From the NCBI GenBank assembly GCA_966128725.1, contig CBHYLN010000002.1, positions 1 through 64,000 on the forward strand: a DNA stretch of 64,000 nt, in the 5' to 3' direction. A program made the position numbers and the translations under genes. The first letter of the stretch is position 1. Each line of letters begins with the position of its first letter. The notes under the pieces are model-generated. The model was not told the origin of the DNA. It made no database searches and saw only the letters and a program-made list of their open reading frames with translations. This document shows positions 53,871 to 63,299 of this stretch, piece after piece. The DNA comes from JAFDZV01 sp966128725. Lineage in GTDB: Bacteria; Bacteroidota; Ignavibacteria; OLB7.

Positions 53871-55247
53871 ATGTTGGCATACAAACGCTCATCATGGCGC
53901 TTCCGATTGTGCGCAGCGCTGGCATTGTGTCTCGCGCTGCTGGCCGTGCCGGCGTTGCGGGCGCAACCGCGGGCCGATACGCTTTGGCTTGGCCGGGACG
54001 ATCTGCTGAAGATGCTGCGCGAGCGCGACCCGTTGTTTGCGCGCGGGCATGCTCTGCGCACACAGGCCGACGCCGAGCGAGCCCGATACGGAAGCTGGTT
54101 TCCGGGATATCCGCAACTGGATTTCGAGCGCGTAACCGACGCCCCGTTTCATAACAACGGCGACGGGGGCTGGAGCCTTGGCCTGAATCAGGAGTTCGAC
54201 ATCTCGGGACGCTTTGGCGCCCGTATGGCGGCCGCGCACGCAGCCGGGGGCGAACTGAGTGCCGACGCCGATCTTGCCGACGCGGATGCAGCCACGCGGG
54301 GGCAGGCACTGTTCGCGCGTTTGATTGTGGCCAACGAACGCATGCGTCTTACCGGGCTGTTGGCCGCAGCTGCCATGCGCCTGGATTCGCTTGCGGCGCG
54401 GTTGCTGGCTGCCGGTGAAATCTCCGAACTGGATCGCAATCTGGTGCGCATCCAGCGCGTTCAGGCCACGATCGAGGCCGAGCAGGCCACGGGGCGCATG
54501 GCGGCCGAACAGGCCGATCTGCGACTGGCGTTCGGTATCGGCCGCGACACGGTGGTTGCGCCGAAACCGGGCTACGAGGATGTCGCGACCGCGTTGCTTG
54601 ATTCGGCGGCCGCGTTCGAGGCAGGTGTTGCGCGCGGTGATGCTGATGTGCTTGCGCGCCGGCCCGAGTGGCGTGCGCTGCAGGCTCGTGCCCAGCGTTT
54701 GCGTGCCGAGCGCGATATCGCGGCTCGAAGCTGGGTGCCGAATGTCCGGCTTGGCCTGGCGCTGCACTCCGAAAGTATGGTGCTGCGTGGTGAGGATATC
54801 ACCGGCAGCGAAGTTGTGCGCTCGGGATTTACGCGGCTGGCCTCAACCGACATGTTGCTCGGTGTGAACGTTGGCCTGGCGGTACCGCTGCCGATTAACG
54901 GGCTGTATCCTTCGGCTGGTCAGGAAGTGGCCGTTGCCGAGGGCGAACTGGCGCTGGTGGATGCCGACCGTGCCGTGTTGGTTGGGGGCATCCGGCGCGA
55001 GCTTGCACATGCAACCGAACGCTTGCGCGCGGCCGCGCGTGGCCTGCGAGCGTATCAACAGGAGATAGTGCCGATTGTGGCGCGTAATCTGGAGCTGGCC
55101 GAGCGCGGGTACGCGGCGGGTGAACTGAGCGCCTCGCAAGTGGTGCAACTGCAGGATCAATTGATGCGCACCGGCACGATGGCCATCGAACTGCGAATGG
55201 AACTGGAGCAGGCGGTCGCCGATGTGAATCGTGTAATGGGCAGATAG
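53871..55247 (+). CDS. TolC-family outer-membrane channel (CusC/CzcC-like)
   Basis: 458 residues. Signal peptide LCAALALCLALLAVPALRAQ. Two copies of the alpha-barrel/beta-barrel layout: helices (ADAERARYGSWFPGYPQLDF, ARLLAAGEISELDRNLVRIQ) and the second repeat (AERGYAAGELSASQVVQLQD) with strands WSLGLNQEFDISGRFGA and VNVGLAVPLPINGLYPSA. It gives the outer-membrane exit duct of the RND pump encoded downstream. GGAG precedes the ATG. The next gene begins 18 bases after its stop. Confidence 0.88.
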   Translation: MLAYKRSSWRFRLCAALALCLALLAVPALRAQPRADTLWLGRDDLLKMLRERDPLFARGHALRTQADAERARYGSWFPGYPQLDFERVTDAPFHNNGDGGWSLGLNQEFDISGRFGARMAAAHAAGGELSADADLADADAATRGQALFARLIVANERMRLTGLLAAAAMRLDSLAARLLAAGEISELDRNLVRIQRVQATIEAEQATGRMAAEQADLRLAFGIGRDTVVAPKPGYEDVATALLDSAAAFEAGVARGDADVLARRPEWRALQARAQRLRAERDIAARSWVPNVRLGLALHSESMVLRGEDITGSEVVRSGFTRLASTDMLLGVNVGLAVPLPINGLYPSAGQEVAVAEGELALVDADRAVLVGGIRRELAHATERLRAAARGLRAYQQEIVPIVARNLELAERGYAAGELSASQVVQLQDQLMRTGTMAIELRMELEQAVADVNRVMGR

Positions 55248-55265
55248 CGCAGAACTATACCGACT

Positions 55266-55964
55266 ATGGAACGAGAGATGATAGATCAACGGATCGATCC
55301 CAACCGGTCGCGGGGGCAGGCGCCTGTTATGGTGCCGTGGCTGTGCGCGCTGGTGTTGGTGGGGCTTGTGGCGAGCGTTCGTGATGTGTGGGCGCATGGC
55401 GGCGAGGATCACGATCATCCCGCCGTTGCGGCTCCGTCGGCGGTTTCGGCGGGCACGCTCACCACGTTTGGCGTTTCGCCACGATACGAGCTGTTGATGA
55501 AGTACGAGGCGACCGAGGCCGATCACCCGGTAACGGTGCGACTGTTCCTCTGCGACTTCGCAACAAACCGTCCGGTGGAAGGCGCGTTATTCGTGTTTGC
55601 ATCCAAGCCGGCGGGCGCGCGTTCGATCGAGGCCCCGCGCATGACGTCGCCGGGCGTATATCAGGCCACGATGACGTTTCCCAACGACACTGTCTACAGC
55701 CTGACCGCCACGTTCTCGGTGGGCGATCAAAGCGAGACGATCGCGTTGCCGGCTGTGTACGCCGGCGAGGCGGCCGAGCACATTCTTGGCCAGCATACGG
55801 AATCCTCAGCCAACGGAGCCGGGCTGGGCGGCCTGTGGTGGCCAATCGCAATCGGCGCGGGTGCGCTTGTAGCCGTGGCGGTCTGGCTGGCGCGCCGCGC
55901 GCGAAAGCCGAGCGGCGGCAACAACGGACCAACGTTCAACAATCAACAGGGGAGCGGAGTATGA
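55266..55964 (+). CDS. Exported HGGEDH-bearing protein with Ig-like domain and C-terminal membrane helix
   Basis: 232 residues. N-terminal hydrophobic segment ends ...SVRDVWA followed by HGGEDHDHP, so cleavage after Ala would leave an N-terminal His. A beta domain follows (YELLMKYEATEADHPVTVRL, GVYQATMTFPNDTVYSLTAT), comparable to FixH/YtkA-type Ig folds, and one helix near the end (LWWPIAIGAGALVAVAVWLA). It probably sits in the periplasm anchored at the C-terminus. Its stop overlaps the ATG of the adaptor gene (ATGA). Metal binding through the His cluster is inferred. Confidence 0.65.
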   Translation: MEREMIDQRIDPNRSRGQAPVMVPWLCALVLVGLVASVRDVWAHGGEDHDHPAVAAPSAVSAGTLTTFGVSPRYELLMKYEATEADHPVTVRLFLCDFATNRPVEGALFVFASKPAGARSIEAPRMTSPGVYQATMTFPNDTVYSLTATFSVGDQSETIALPAVYAGEAAEHILGQHTESSANGAGLGGLWWPIAIGAGALVAVAVWLARRARKPSGGNNGPTFNNQQGSGV

Positions 55965-57121
55965 ACATGCGTACATCACGATCGCGTCGTCCGCGTTGGG
56001 GGCGTACGCTGCTTGCCGGTGCGGTTGCCCTGTGCGTTGTGCTGGGCCGTTTGCTGGCGCATGGCGGCGAGGACCATGGAGACGCCGAACATGGTGCCGC
56101 CACGGCCAACGGGCCGATGGCTACCACGATAAGCGTGGTCAAGGAGCAGCAGTTCGCGATTGGATTGCTCACCGAGCCGGCTGCCCGGCACCCGATGGGC
56201 GTTGGCATTACCGCAACAGGGCGTGTTGTGCCGCGCACCGATGCGGTAGCCGATGTGATTCCCCCGATTGCCGGGCGTGTGGTGGGCGGTCGCCTGCCGC
56301 GCCTGGGGGAGCGTGTGCGGCGCGGAGAGGTTCTGTTCCGTGTACAGCAGGTGCTTGCACCAACCGAGCGCACGGCGCTGCGCCTGGAGCAGGTGAAAGC
56401 CAAGGCGGAAGTTGATGCGGCCCAGCGCGAGGTGGATCGATTGGTGCGTCTGGAGGGCGTTGTCGCGGCCAAGCAGTTGCTGGATGCCCGTGCCCGGCTG
56501 GCCTCGGCACGCGAAGCAGCAACCGCCATCGCCGCCCAACTTCAGGGCGCGGGCACGGCGGTTGCCGTTGTTGCGCCAATCAGCGGAACCATCACCGCCG
56601 CCGACATCGCCGACGGTGAAATCCTTGATGCTTCGCGCCGGGCGTACAGCATCGCCAATCTCGACCACGTGTGGGTTGAAGCCGATGTGTTTGAAGCCGA
56701 CCTTCCGAAAGTGCAGGGCGTGCGGGCCGTTGAGGTAACAACCCCCGCATATCCGGGCCGGACGTTCGCTGGCACGCTGTATCGCCTGGGCAGCGTTGTG
56801 GACCCCTCCAGCCGGGCGATCACCGTGCTGCTGGATGTCCGAAATCCCGACGAGCTGTTGAAGCTGAACATGAGCACGAGCGTTGTGCTGGCCGCTGGTG
56901 CGGCGCAGGAGGAGATCGCCATCCCGCAGAGCGCTCTGGTTCGGAGCGGCGCGCGTACCGTGGTGTTTGTGCATACGGCGCCCGAGGAGTTCCAGGTGCG
57001 CGACGTGCGAACCACCGGCGCGGCTGCGGGCGGATACGTTGCGGCAAGCGGCATCGGCCTGGGCGAACGTGTTGTTGTCAGCGGCGCCCATCAGTTGAAG
57101 GCCGTCGCGGGCCTGCAATAG
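55961..57121 (+). CDS. RND efflux periplasmic adaptor (CusB/CzcB-like)
   Basis: 386 residues from ATG 55961; GGAGCGGAG precedes it. N-terminal segment LLAGAVALCVVLGRLLA then HGGEDHGDAEHG, again placing His at a probable cleavage site. Adaptor layout: barrel-sandwich half ADVIPPIAGRVVGGRLPRLG, coiled-coil hairpin (TALRLEQVKAKAEVDAAQRE), return half VVAPISGTITAADIADGEIL and beta-barrel (VWVEADVFEADLPKVQ), then AIPQSALVRSGARTVVFVH. It bridges the RND pump and the TolC-like channel. The shared HGGEDH with the gene before points to a common metal ligand. Confidence 0.88.
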   Translation: MNMRTSRSRRPRWGRTLLAGAVALCVVLGRLLAHGGEDHGDAEHGAATANGPMATTISVVKEQQFAIGLLTEPAARHPMGVGITATGRVVPRTDAVADVIPPIAGRVVGGRLPRLGERVRRGEVLFRVQQVLAPTERTALRLEQVKAKAEVDAAQREVDRLVRLEGVVAAKQLLDARARLASAREAATAIAAQLQGAGTAVAVVAPISGTITAADIADGEILDASRRAYSIANLDHVWVEADVFEADLPKVQGVRAVEVTTPAYPGRTFAGTLYRLGSVVDPSSRAITVLLDVRNPDELLKLNMSTSVVLAAGAAQEEIAIPQSALVRSGARTVVFVHTAPEEFQVRDVRTTGAAAGGYVAASGIGLGERVVVSGAHQLKAVAGLQ

Positions 57122-57173
57122 GCGTTATCCATCCGATTTGATGATTGCTCCGATATAATGATCCGAGGAACTC

Positions 57174-60100
57174 GTGCTTAACTCGCTGATACTGTTCTCG
57201 CTTCGGAACCGTCCGCTTGTGCTGGCCGCGGCCGCGCTGTTGCTTGCCTACGGGGTGGTGGTGCTTACACGGCTTCCTGTGGATGTGCTGCCCGATCTGA
57301 ACCGGCCAACGGTTACCGTGATGACCGAAGCCCACGGCATGGCGCCCGAGGATGTGGAACTGTTGGTGTCGCGGCCCATCGAGTCCTCGATGAACGGAGC
57401 GTCGGGCGTGGAGCGGGTGCGGTCGGTATCGTCGATGGGGCTGTCCATCGTGTTTGTGGAGTTCGATTGGGGAAGTGATCTGTACCGCGATCGCCAGCTT
57501 GTGGCCGAGCGTCTGAGCGCTGTCCGCTCCAGCCTTCCCGCCGAGATCGTTCCGCAGCTTGGCCCGATTACTTCCGTGATGGGGCAGATCATGCTGGTGG
57601 GCCTCTCCGCCGACACCACCAGCCCGATGGCATTGCGGACGTTGGCCGATTTCACGGTGCGGCGCCGGCTGCTTACGATTCCGGGCGTGGCCCAGGTGAC
57701 AACGATCGGCGGCGAGGTGAAGCAATTCCAAGTGGTTGCCAAGCCGTCGCAGTTGAAGGCGTTTGGTGTTTCGCTGGACGAACTGGAACAGGCCACGGCC
57801 CGTGCAAGCGCTGCCACCACCGGCGGTTACGTGGAGATCGGCGCGCAGGAGTATCCGATACGGAACCTGGCCCGCGCGGCTAACGCGGCCGACGTGGCGG
57901 CAACAGCGATCCGCGTTTCCAACGGCGTTCCGGTAACCATCGGTCAGGTTGCCGATGTGCGCGAGGCTGCCGCACCCAAGCGCGGCGATGCCTCGGTAAA
58001 CGCGCGCCCGGCTGTCATCCTAGCGGTGGAGAAGCAGCCCGACGCAAGCACGCTGGAGTTGTCGAAGCTGGTGGATTCGGCCTTGGCGGAGCTGAAGCCC
58101 AGTCTGCCGCGCGACGCACGAATCGACGCGCACGTGTTCCGGCAGGCGGATTTTATCGACAACGCAATCGGCAACGTGGAGGAAGCCCTTCGCGATGGTG
58201 CGATACTGGTTACGATTGTTCTGTTGCTGTTCCTGCTGAATGTGCGTACAACGGCGATCACGCTGACGGCAATACCACTTTCGATGGTGATCACCGCGCT
58301 GGTGTTCTGGCTGTTCGGCATCTCGATCAACACGATGACCCTTGGTGGGCTTGCTGTTGCCATCGGCGAGGTTGTGGACGATGCGATCGTTGATGTGGAG
58401 AATGTGTTCCGGCGACTTCGCGAGAACCGCGAAGCCGAACGCCCGCTGCCGGCGTTGACGGTTGTGTACCTGGCGTCGAGCGAGGTGCGGAATTCCATTG
58501 TGATCGCCACGGTTCTGGTGGTGCTTGTGTTTGTACCGTTGTTCGCGTTGCAGGGGATGGAGGGGCGGATCTTCGCTCCGCTGGGCATTTCCTATGTGAC
58601 GTCGATCGTGGCGTCGCTGCTGGTTTCGCTGACGGTTACGCCGGCGCTGGCGTCGTACCTGCTGCCGCGCTCGCGCGCGCTTGGCCGTGCCGAACGCGAC
58701 AGTCCGCTTGTGCGCTGGTTGAAACAAATCGATCGCCAATTGCTGGAGCGCGTTCTTGCACGCCCCGTGCTGGTGATGGCTTCGGCGGCGCTCCTGTTCG
58801 CCGGAGCGGTTGCGATAATCCCGATGCTTGGCACCGAATTCCTCCCGCCCTTCAACGAGGGGTCGCTTACAATCAGCGTGGTGCAGCCGGCGGGCACATC
58901 GCTAAGCGAATCCAACCGTATCGGCACGATGGTGGAGCGTCTGCTTGCCTCGGTGCCCGAGGTTGTTTCCGTTGCGCGCCGAACCGGCCGCGCCGAGTTG
59001 GATGAACATGCCGAGGGTGTGAACTCCAGCGACGTGGAGGTGCGCCTGCGGCCGGGCGATCGCGAGCAGGCGGCCGTGCTGGCCGATGTGCGCGCGCGTC
59101 TGGCGCTGGTGCCCGGCGTGGTGATCAACATCGGCCAACCGATCTCGCACCGGCTGGATCATCTCCTCTCCGGCGTGCGCGCGCAGATCGCCGTGAAGAT
59201 TTTTGGCGACGATCTTGGTGTGCTGCGGGCAAAGGCGGAGGACGTTCGCCGCGCGATGGCGCTGGTGCCCGGCGTGGTGGATCTTTCGGTGGAGCCGCAG
59301 GTGCTTCTGCCGCAAATCCCCATCGCCATCGATCGTGTTGCAGCCGCGCGATATGGAATGGCGCCCGGGGAGGTTGCCGAGCAACTGGAAACGGCACTCA
59401 GCGGCAGGCAGGTTGGTGCTGTTCTGGATGGGCAGCGAAGTTTTGCGCTGGTTGTTCGGTCGGATTCGGCGGCACGGCTTTCGCTGGACCAGATAAGCGC
59501 GTTGACCGTGGCAACCCCAACCGGGGCTCATGTGCCGGTACGTGAGCTGGCCCTGGTGGAATGGGGCAGCGGCCCAAACCAGATCCTGCACGAAAACGGG
59601 CAGCGCCGCATCGTGGTGCAAGCCAATGTGGCCGGCCAGTCGTTGGGTGAAGTCATCTCGGGCATCAAGAGCTCCGTTGCCTCGCGTGTTGCGTTGCCCG
59701 AGGGGTACTTCATTACCTACGGTGGGCAGTTCGAGTCACAACAATCGGCGACACGCCTGTTGATGCTGCTGGCGGTGATGGCGGTGGTTGGGATGTTCGC
59801 CGTGTTGTACGCGCATTTCCGGAGTGCGCGAATCGTGCTGCAGATTCTGCTGAACATACCTCTGGCGTTGGTTGGGGCGGTGGTGGCGATCACGCTTACC
59901 GATGCAACGATATCGGTGGCAACCATTGTGGGCTTCATTACGCTTACGGGCATCGCGTCGCGCAATGGGATCATGATGATCTCGCACTATCTGCACCTGA
60001 TGCGCGAGGAAGGCGAGGGGTTCACTCGCGAGATGATCGTCCGCGGTTCGCTGGAACGGCTGGTACCGGTGCTGATGACCGCACTGACCGCCGGGCTTGC

Positions 60101-60356
60101 CCTGATTCCGCTGGGATTGGCGCACGGTGCTCCGGGCAAGGAGATTCTGCATCCGGTTGCGATTGTGATCCTCGGTGGGCTGGTTTCCTCAACCCTGCTG
60201 GATATTTTCCTTACACCGGCCGTCTTCTGGCGCTTCGGGCGCACGGCCGCGCAGCAGTACTTCGAGCGCCGTGCCGCCAGCACGGTTACCGCTGTTGCCC
60301 CAACTGCAAACGACGAACATCCCAATACCAATACATCTATCAGGAGTGAATCATGA
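57174..60356 (+). CDS. Heavy-metal-type (HME) RND efflux pump, inner-membrane subunit (CusA/CzcA-like)
   Basis: 1060 residues; GTG start with GAGGAA upstream. RND layout: TM1 (LVLAAAALLLAYGVVVL), porter domain LPVDVLPDLNRPTVTVMTEA, TM4 charged motif AIGEVVDDAIVDVENVF (acidic residues of the proton path), and second half with GRAELDEHAEGVNSSDVEV, a motif of the HME family, then GIASRNGIMMISHYLHLM in TM10-12. HME pumps export Cu, Ag, Zn, Co or Cd; the exact metal cannot be read by eye, and Cu is favoured by the neighbours. Its TGA overlaps the next ATG (ATGA). Confidence 0.92.
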   Translation: MLNSLILFSLRNRPLVLAAAALLLAYGVVVLTRLPVDVLPDLNRPTVTVMTEAHGMAPEDVELLVSRPIESSMNGASGVERVRSVSSMGLSIVFVEFDWGSDLYRDRQLVAERLSAVRSSLPAEIVPQLGPITSVMGQIMLVGLSADTTSPMALRTLADFTVRRRLLTIPGVAQVTTIGGEVKQFQVVAKPSQLKAFGVSLDELEQATARASAATTGGYVEIGAQEYPIRNLARAANAADVAATAIRVSNGVPVTIGQVADVREAAAPKRGDASVNARPAVILAVEKQPDASTLELSKLVDSALAELKPSLPRDARIDAHVFRQADFIDNAIGNVEEALRDGAILVTIVLLLFLLNVRTTAITLTAIPLSMVITALVFWLFGISINTMTLGGLAVAIGEVVDDAIVDVENVFRRLRENREAERPLPALTVVYLASSEVRNSIVIATVLVVLVFVPLFALQGMEGRIFAPLGISYVTSIVASLLVSLTVTPALASYLLPRSRALGRAERDSPLVRWLKQIDRQLLERVLARPVLVMASAALLFAGAVAIIPMLGTEFLPPFNEGSLTISVVQPAGTSLSESNRIGTMVERLLASVPEVVSVARRTGRAELDEHAEGVNSSDVEVRLRPGDREQAAVLADVRARLALVPGVVINIGQPISHRLDHLLSGVRAQIAVKIFGDDLGVLRAKAEDVRRAMALVPGVVDLSVEPQVLLPQIPIAIDRVAAARYGMAPGEVAEQLETALSGRQVGAVLDGQRSFALVVRSDSAARLSLDQISALTVATPTGAHVPVRELALVEWGSGPNQILHENGQRRIVVQANVAGQSLGEVISGIKSSVASRVALPEGYFITYGGQFESQQSATRLLMLLAVMAVVGMFAVLYAHFRSARIVLQILLNIPLALVGAVVAITLTDATISVATIVGFITLTGIASRNGIMMISHYLHLMREEGEGFTREMIVRGSLERLVPVLMTALTAGLALIPLGLAHGAPGKEILHPVAIVILGGLVSSTLLDIFLTPAVFWRFGRTAAQQYFERRAASTVTAVAPTANDEHPNTNTSIRSES

Positions 60357-60559
60357 ATCACGAAACAATTGTGATTGAGGGCATGAGCTGTGGTGGCTGT
60401 GTCAACAGTGTACGCAAGGCGCTGGAGCGCCTTGAGGTTAACGTGGTGGAGGTTACCATCGGAACGGCGACGGTTGAATACGATCCCGCCGCAACTTCAC
60501 GCGAAACCCTGGTGGAAGCCATTGTAGATGCGGGCTTCGATGTGCCCGCGGTTGAATGA
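60353..60559 (+). CDS. Cytosolic HMA metallochaperone (CopZ-like)
   Basis: 68 residues, single HMA domain: IEGMSCGGCVNSVRKALE with the metal site M11-x-C13-x-x-C16. No signal peptide. It overlaps the RND pump gene by four bases and the following lipoprotein gene likewise. Expected to hand Cu(I) or a similar ion to a partner in the cytosol. The periplasmic counterpart is the HMA protein at 49723. Confidence 0.92.
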   Translation: MNHETIVIEGMSCGGCVNSVRKALERLEVNVVEVTIGTATVEYDPAATSRETLVEAIVDAGFDVPAVE

Positions 60560-61731
60560 TGTGTACCAAAATGAACGAACAACAGAAGCGGGAGACAGGA
60601 ATGATGATTGCATCCAGAAAGTGGTTCGGGTATGACGGGCGTACCTGCTGGCGCTGGTGCTGCACGGCCATGTGCCTGGCGATGACGGTCTTTACGGTAG
60701 TTGGTTGCGGCGGTGGTGATGCTCCGAAGTCGGGATCGGCCGACTCGGCGACCGCCACGCCCGCCGCCGATGGTGACCACCATCATGCCAACGCAGCGGA
60801 GGAAGCCGCCGTGCATACACATTCCACGGATATGACGGTGACCTCCGAGCCAGCCACAATCGCGCCGGGCGTGCCGACCACGATGACAATCAATATCGTG
60901 GAGAAGAATGGCGGTGCTCCCGTACAGGCGTTTGATACGGTGCACGAGAAGTTGCTGCATATGATTGTGGTGTCGGCGGACATGACATGGTTCAACCATG
61001 TGCATCCGGTGTATGCCGGCAATGGCCGATTCAGCATCCAGATTGCGCTGCCGAAGGCTGGCGAGTACTACATGTACGCGGATTACACACCGGCTGGCAA
61101 GGAGCACGAAATCGCACAGCACAACTTTACGGTTACCGGAAGCGCTGGCTCCGCACCCAAGGAGGCCGTGGTGGATTCGCTTGGCGGACAGCCGTGGATA
61201 GTGAAGAGTGTTGGCTCGGCCCCGGAAGGGCACCCCGAACAGGCCACCGCCGCAACGTATCAGGTTGCGTTGATGCCCATGCCCGGCCACCTCGTGGCAG
61301 GCCAGGATGCCATGCTGCATTTTCAGGTGCGTGATGCGGCGGGCAAGCCGCTTGGTGATCTTGAACCGTACCTTGGCGCAATGGGCCATGCGGTGATTCT
61401 CTCGACCGACGGCAAGGTGTATCTGCATACACATCCGATGGAGGACGGGATGGATCACGGTACCATGAAACATGGCGGTGGCGAACACGGGGCAATGAGC
61501 AAGGCTCCTCCCGTTGGCGGCGCCAATGCGGGGACAATGGGCCGGGGCTTCGCGGCCGGGGCCGAGCAGGACAATGCCCCAGCGGCAAAGAAACCTGCCG
61601 CCAAAGGCGCGGATGTTGTCTTCCACACGAATTTCCCACTGCCAGGGCGTTATCGTGTGTGGGGCCAGTTCCAACACCGCGGCAAGATTATTACCGTGAC
61701 GTATCTGTTGGAAGTTGCGCCGGCGGCATAA
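60556..61731 (+). CDS. His/Met-rich lipoprotein with YtkA/FixH-like domains (metal locus)
   Basis: 391 residues if ATG 60556 is used; ATG 60601, preceded by GGGAGACAGGA, is more likely. Lipobox TVFTVVGCGGGD. Mature part: His cluster DGDHHHANAAEEAAVHTHS, an Ig-like domain (VPTTMTINIVEKNGG, HMIVVSADMTWFNHVHPV), a second domain (GHLVAGQDAMLHFQVRDAAG, YLGAMGHAVILSTDGKVY, LHTHPMEDG) and an insert DHGTMKHGGGEHGAM. YtkA-like folds bind copper in some relatives. Last gene of the operon before a very strong terminator. Confidence 0.7.
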   Translation: MMCTKMNEQQKRETGMMIASRKWFGYDGRTCWRWCCTAMCLAMTVFTVVGCGGGDAPKSGSADSATATPAADGDHHHANAAEEAAVHTHSTDMTVTSEPATIAPGVPTTMTINIVEKNGGAPVQAFDTVHEKLLHMIVVSADMTWFNHVHPVYAGNGRFSIQIALPKAGEYYMYADYTPAGKEHEIAQHNFTVTGSAGSAPKEAVVDSLGGQPWIVKSVGSAPEGHPEQATAATYQVALMPMPGHLVAGQDAMLHFQVRDAAGKPLGDLEPYLGAMGHAVILSTDGKVYLHTHPMEDGMDHGTMKHGGGEHGAMSKAPPVGGANAGTMGRGFAAGAEQDNAPAAKKPAAKGADVVFHTNFPLPGRYRVWGQFQHRGKIITVTYLLEVAPAA

Positions 61732-61773
61732 CAGGCCACGGGCAGCTTCGGGTTTACGGGCGACAGTACAATG

Positions 61774-61819
61774 CGGGCATGGTGGTAAGCCTTCGGGTTT
61801 GCCGCCGTGCCCGTTTTTT
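61774..61819 (+). terminator. Terminator of the metal-efflux operon (UUCG loop, T6)
   Basis: CGGGCAT plus GGTGGTAAGCC, tetraloop TTCG (61792-61795), GGTTTGCCGCC plus GTGCCCG, then six T. The stem is 18 pairs with a few G-U pairs; a C(UUCG)G loop is especially stable. It begins 43 bases after the stop at 61731. Confidence 0.92.
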
Positions 61820-62030
61820 GTTGTGGGGTAAGGCCTGTCTGGGCATTGGGCGAGTGGCGAATAGTATATCGAGATGCGATTCCGGGCCAAAATCGTTGGT
61901 GGGCCGGGCGTGAAAACGTCGCGAATAGTTGTATATTTAAGTACAAATTATGAGTTCAATTGTATAAGATCGGGTCGTTGCCACTGCGGCTTCGCAACCA
62001 CCCAGTCAGCGCCCAGACCCCGGTGCTCGA

Positions 62031-62300
62031 TTGAATCTCCACAAGTCAACCGGATTCATTCAATTCATTTCCGATACCGGTATGAAGGTGGTCATTGCTA
62101 TCTACGACCGATTGGGTCGCCGTGTGAAAACGCTCGCCGAAGGCGAACGCAAACCCGGCAAACACCACATGGAGTGGGACGGCACCGCCGACGACGGCCG
62201 CCGAGTTCTGCCAGGAAGTTATTTCTTTCGAGTCGACATCCTTGGTGTTGGCCCCATCGCACATTTCAAGATCGAACTCGAGCCCGAACATGCACCCTAA
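62031..62300 (+). CDS. Stand-alone FlgD-like/T9SS-type C-terminal domain (possible gene fragment)
   Basis: About 89 residues, start uncertain (TTG 62031; the frame is open back to 61968, where an upstream TAA ends it). Sequence GFIQFISDTGMKVVIAIYDR, LGRRVKTLAEGERKPGKHHM, EWDGTADDGRRVLPGSYFFR is the FlgD-Ig-like fold that ends many secreted FCB proteins. No signal peptide and no N-terminal domain. It is either the last part of a decayed exported protein or a small cytosolic protein. It lies after the metal operon terminator. Confidence 0.5.
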   Translation: MNLHKSTGFIQFISDTGMKVVIAIYDRLGRRVKTLAEGERKPGKHHMEWDGTADDGRRVLPGSYFFRVDILGVGPIAHFKIELEPEHAP

Positions 62301-62408
62301 CCATGATCATACACGCCCGCCGCCGCGCAACCGGCGGCGGGCGCCGTTACCAGTCTGTTGGATTACATTCGCGTCAGCAGGCTGTTGCTCAACAGCCCGA
62401 TACAGGCT

Positions 62409-63056
62409 TCACCGTACCTGCGCCCTGATATACCAGTAAGCTTCGATCACGCTCGCGAACTGCGCGCCGGGGTATTCCACGCGACCATAGTTGCCGACGT
62501 TCTCCGGCGAGGGCCATGGGTCGCGTACCACAACCGAGGCAATTACCGGCCCGGACCGTGTTTGCAGGAAGCTTGCGGCGGTAATCACCACTGCGTGACC
62601 ACTGCCCGGCCCGGAGCGATATCCTGCAAGAACAGGATGCCCCTGGCTGAGCTCACGCAACAATACTGATGGCGTTGGCGCACCCCAGTTCATCGAGGAT
62701 GCCACAACGTACGGGTTGCCGGCATTGTCCACATTCCAGTTGTTCAGATTGGCGGTGATCGCCGGGAAGCTCCCGGCCCAGTTCGGCAGGCGGCCATATG
62801 GATCCGAGCCATAGGTGCGCGCCACGATCTGCTCCTGAGATATGTCGACGCCATAGTAGTTCAGCACCATCTGGATGGATGCCGCCCAGCACCAGTTGGA
62901 GTTGCGCTGCGAGGCGGCGTAGAAGTTCATTTTCGACGACTGGATACCAACGTACTGTGCCTGGGGCTGGTACGAGTAGTACTGTGCCTGCGCCGCCGGC
63001 GAAGCAATGCCGGCCAGTGCAAGGAGAATCCAGATCAGATATCGCTTCGGGCTCAT
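62409..63056 (-). CDS. Secreted papain-like cysteine protease
   Basis: 215 residues from ATG 63056; signal peptide YLIWILLALAGIASPAAQAQ. Catalytic residues visible: C56 in SNWCWAASIQM, H154 in GSGHAVVITA, D179 in VVVRDPWPSP, spacing as in papain-like C39/C70-type peptidases with a short fold. No pro-domain and no T9SS tail. Tyr/Gln-rich N-terminus (YYSYQPQAQYVG). Probably exported to the periplasm or beyond; substrate unknown. Confidence 0.75.
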   Translation of the reverse strand: MSPKRYLIWILLALAGIASPAAQAQYYSYQPQAQYVGIQSSKMNFYAASQRNSNWCWAASIQMVLNYYGVDISQEQIVARTYGSDPYGRLPNWAGSFPAITANLNNWNVDNAGNPYVVASSMNWGAPTPSVLLRELSQGHPVLAGYRSGPGSGHAVVITAASFLQTRSGPVIASVVVRDPWPSPENVGNYGRVEYPGAQFASVIEAYWYIRAQVR

Positions 63057-63299
63057 CACGTTCGTTCGGGAATTATGTGCGGGCGCATCCAAGGCCGATG
63101 CATGCGGTCGTGGCGTCGGGCTGCCACGGGGCCTGCCGGAATGACGCAACGCCATTGTCTGCGTGACAATTACGACGGTGCCGTTACCCTACCCCCCGGG
63201 CATCGCAGGCAACTTTGGTAATTGGCGCCATCAAACGCAAGGCATCGTATGGTATGACGTGATATCGATTGCCCGGTTCCCGAACGACGGTGGTTGGCC

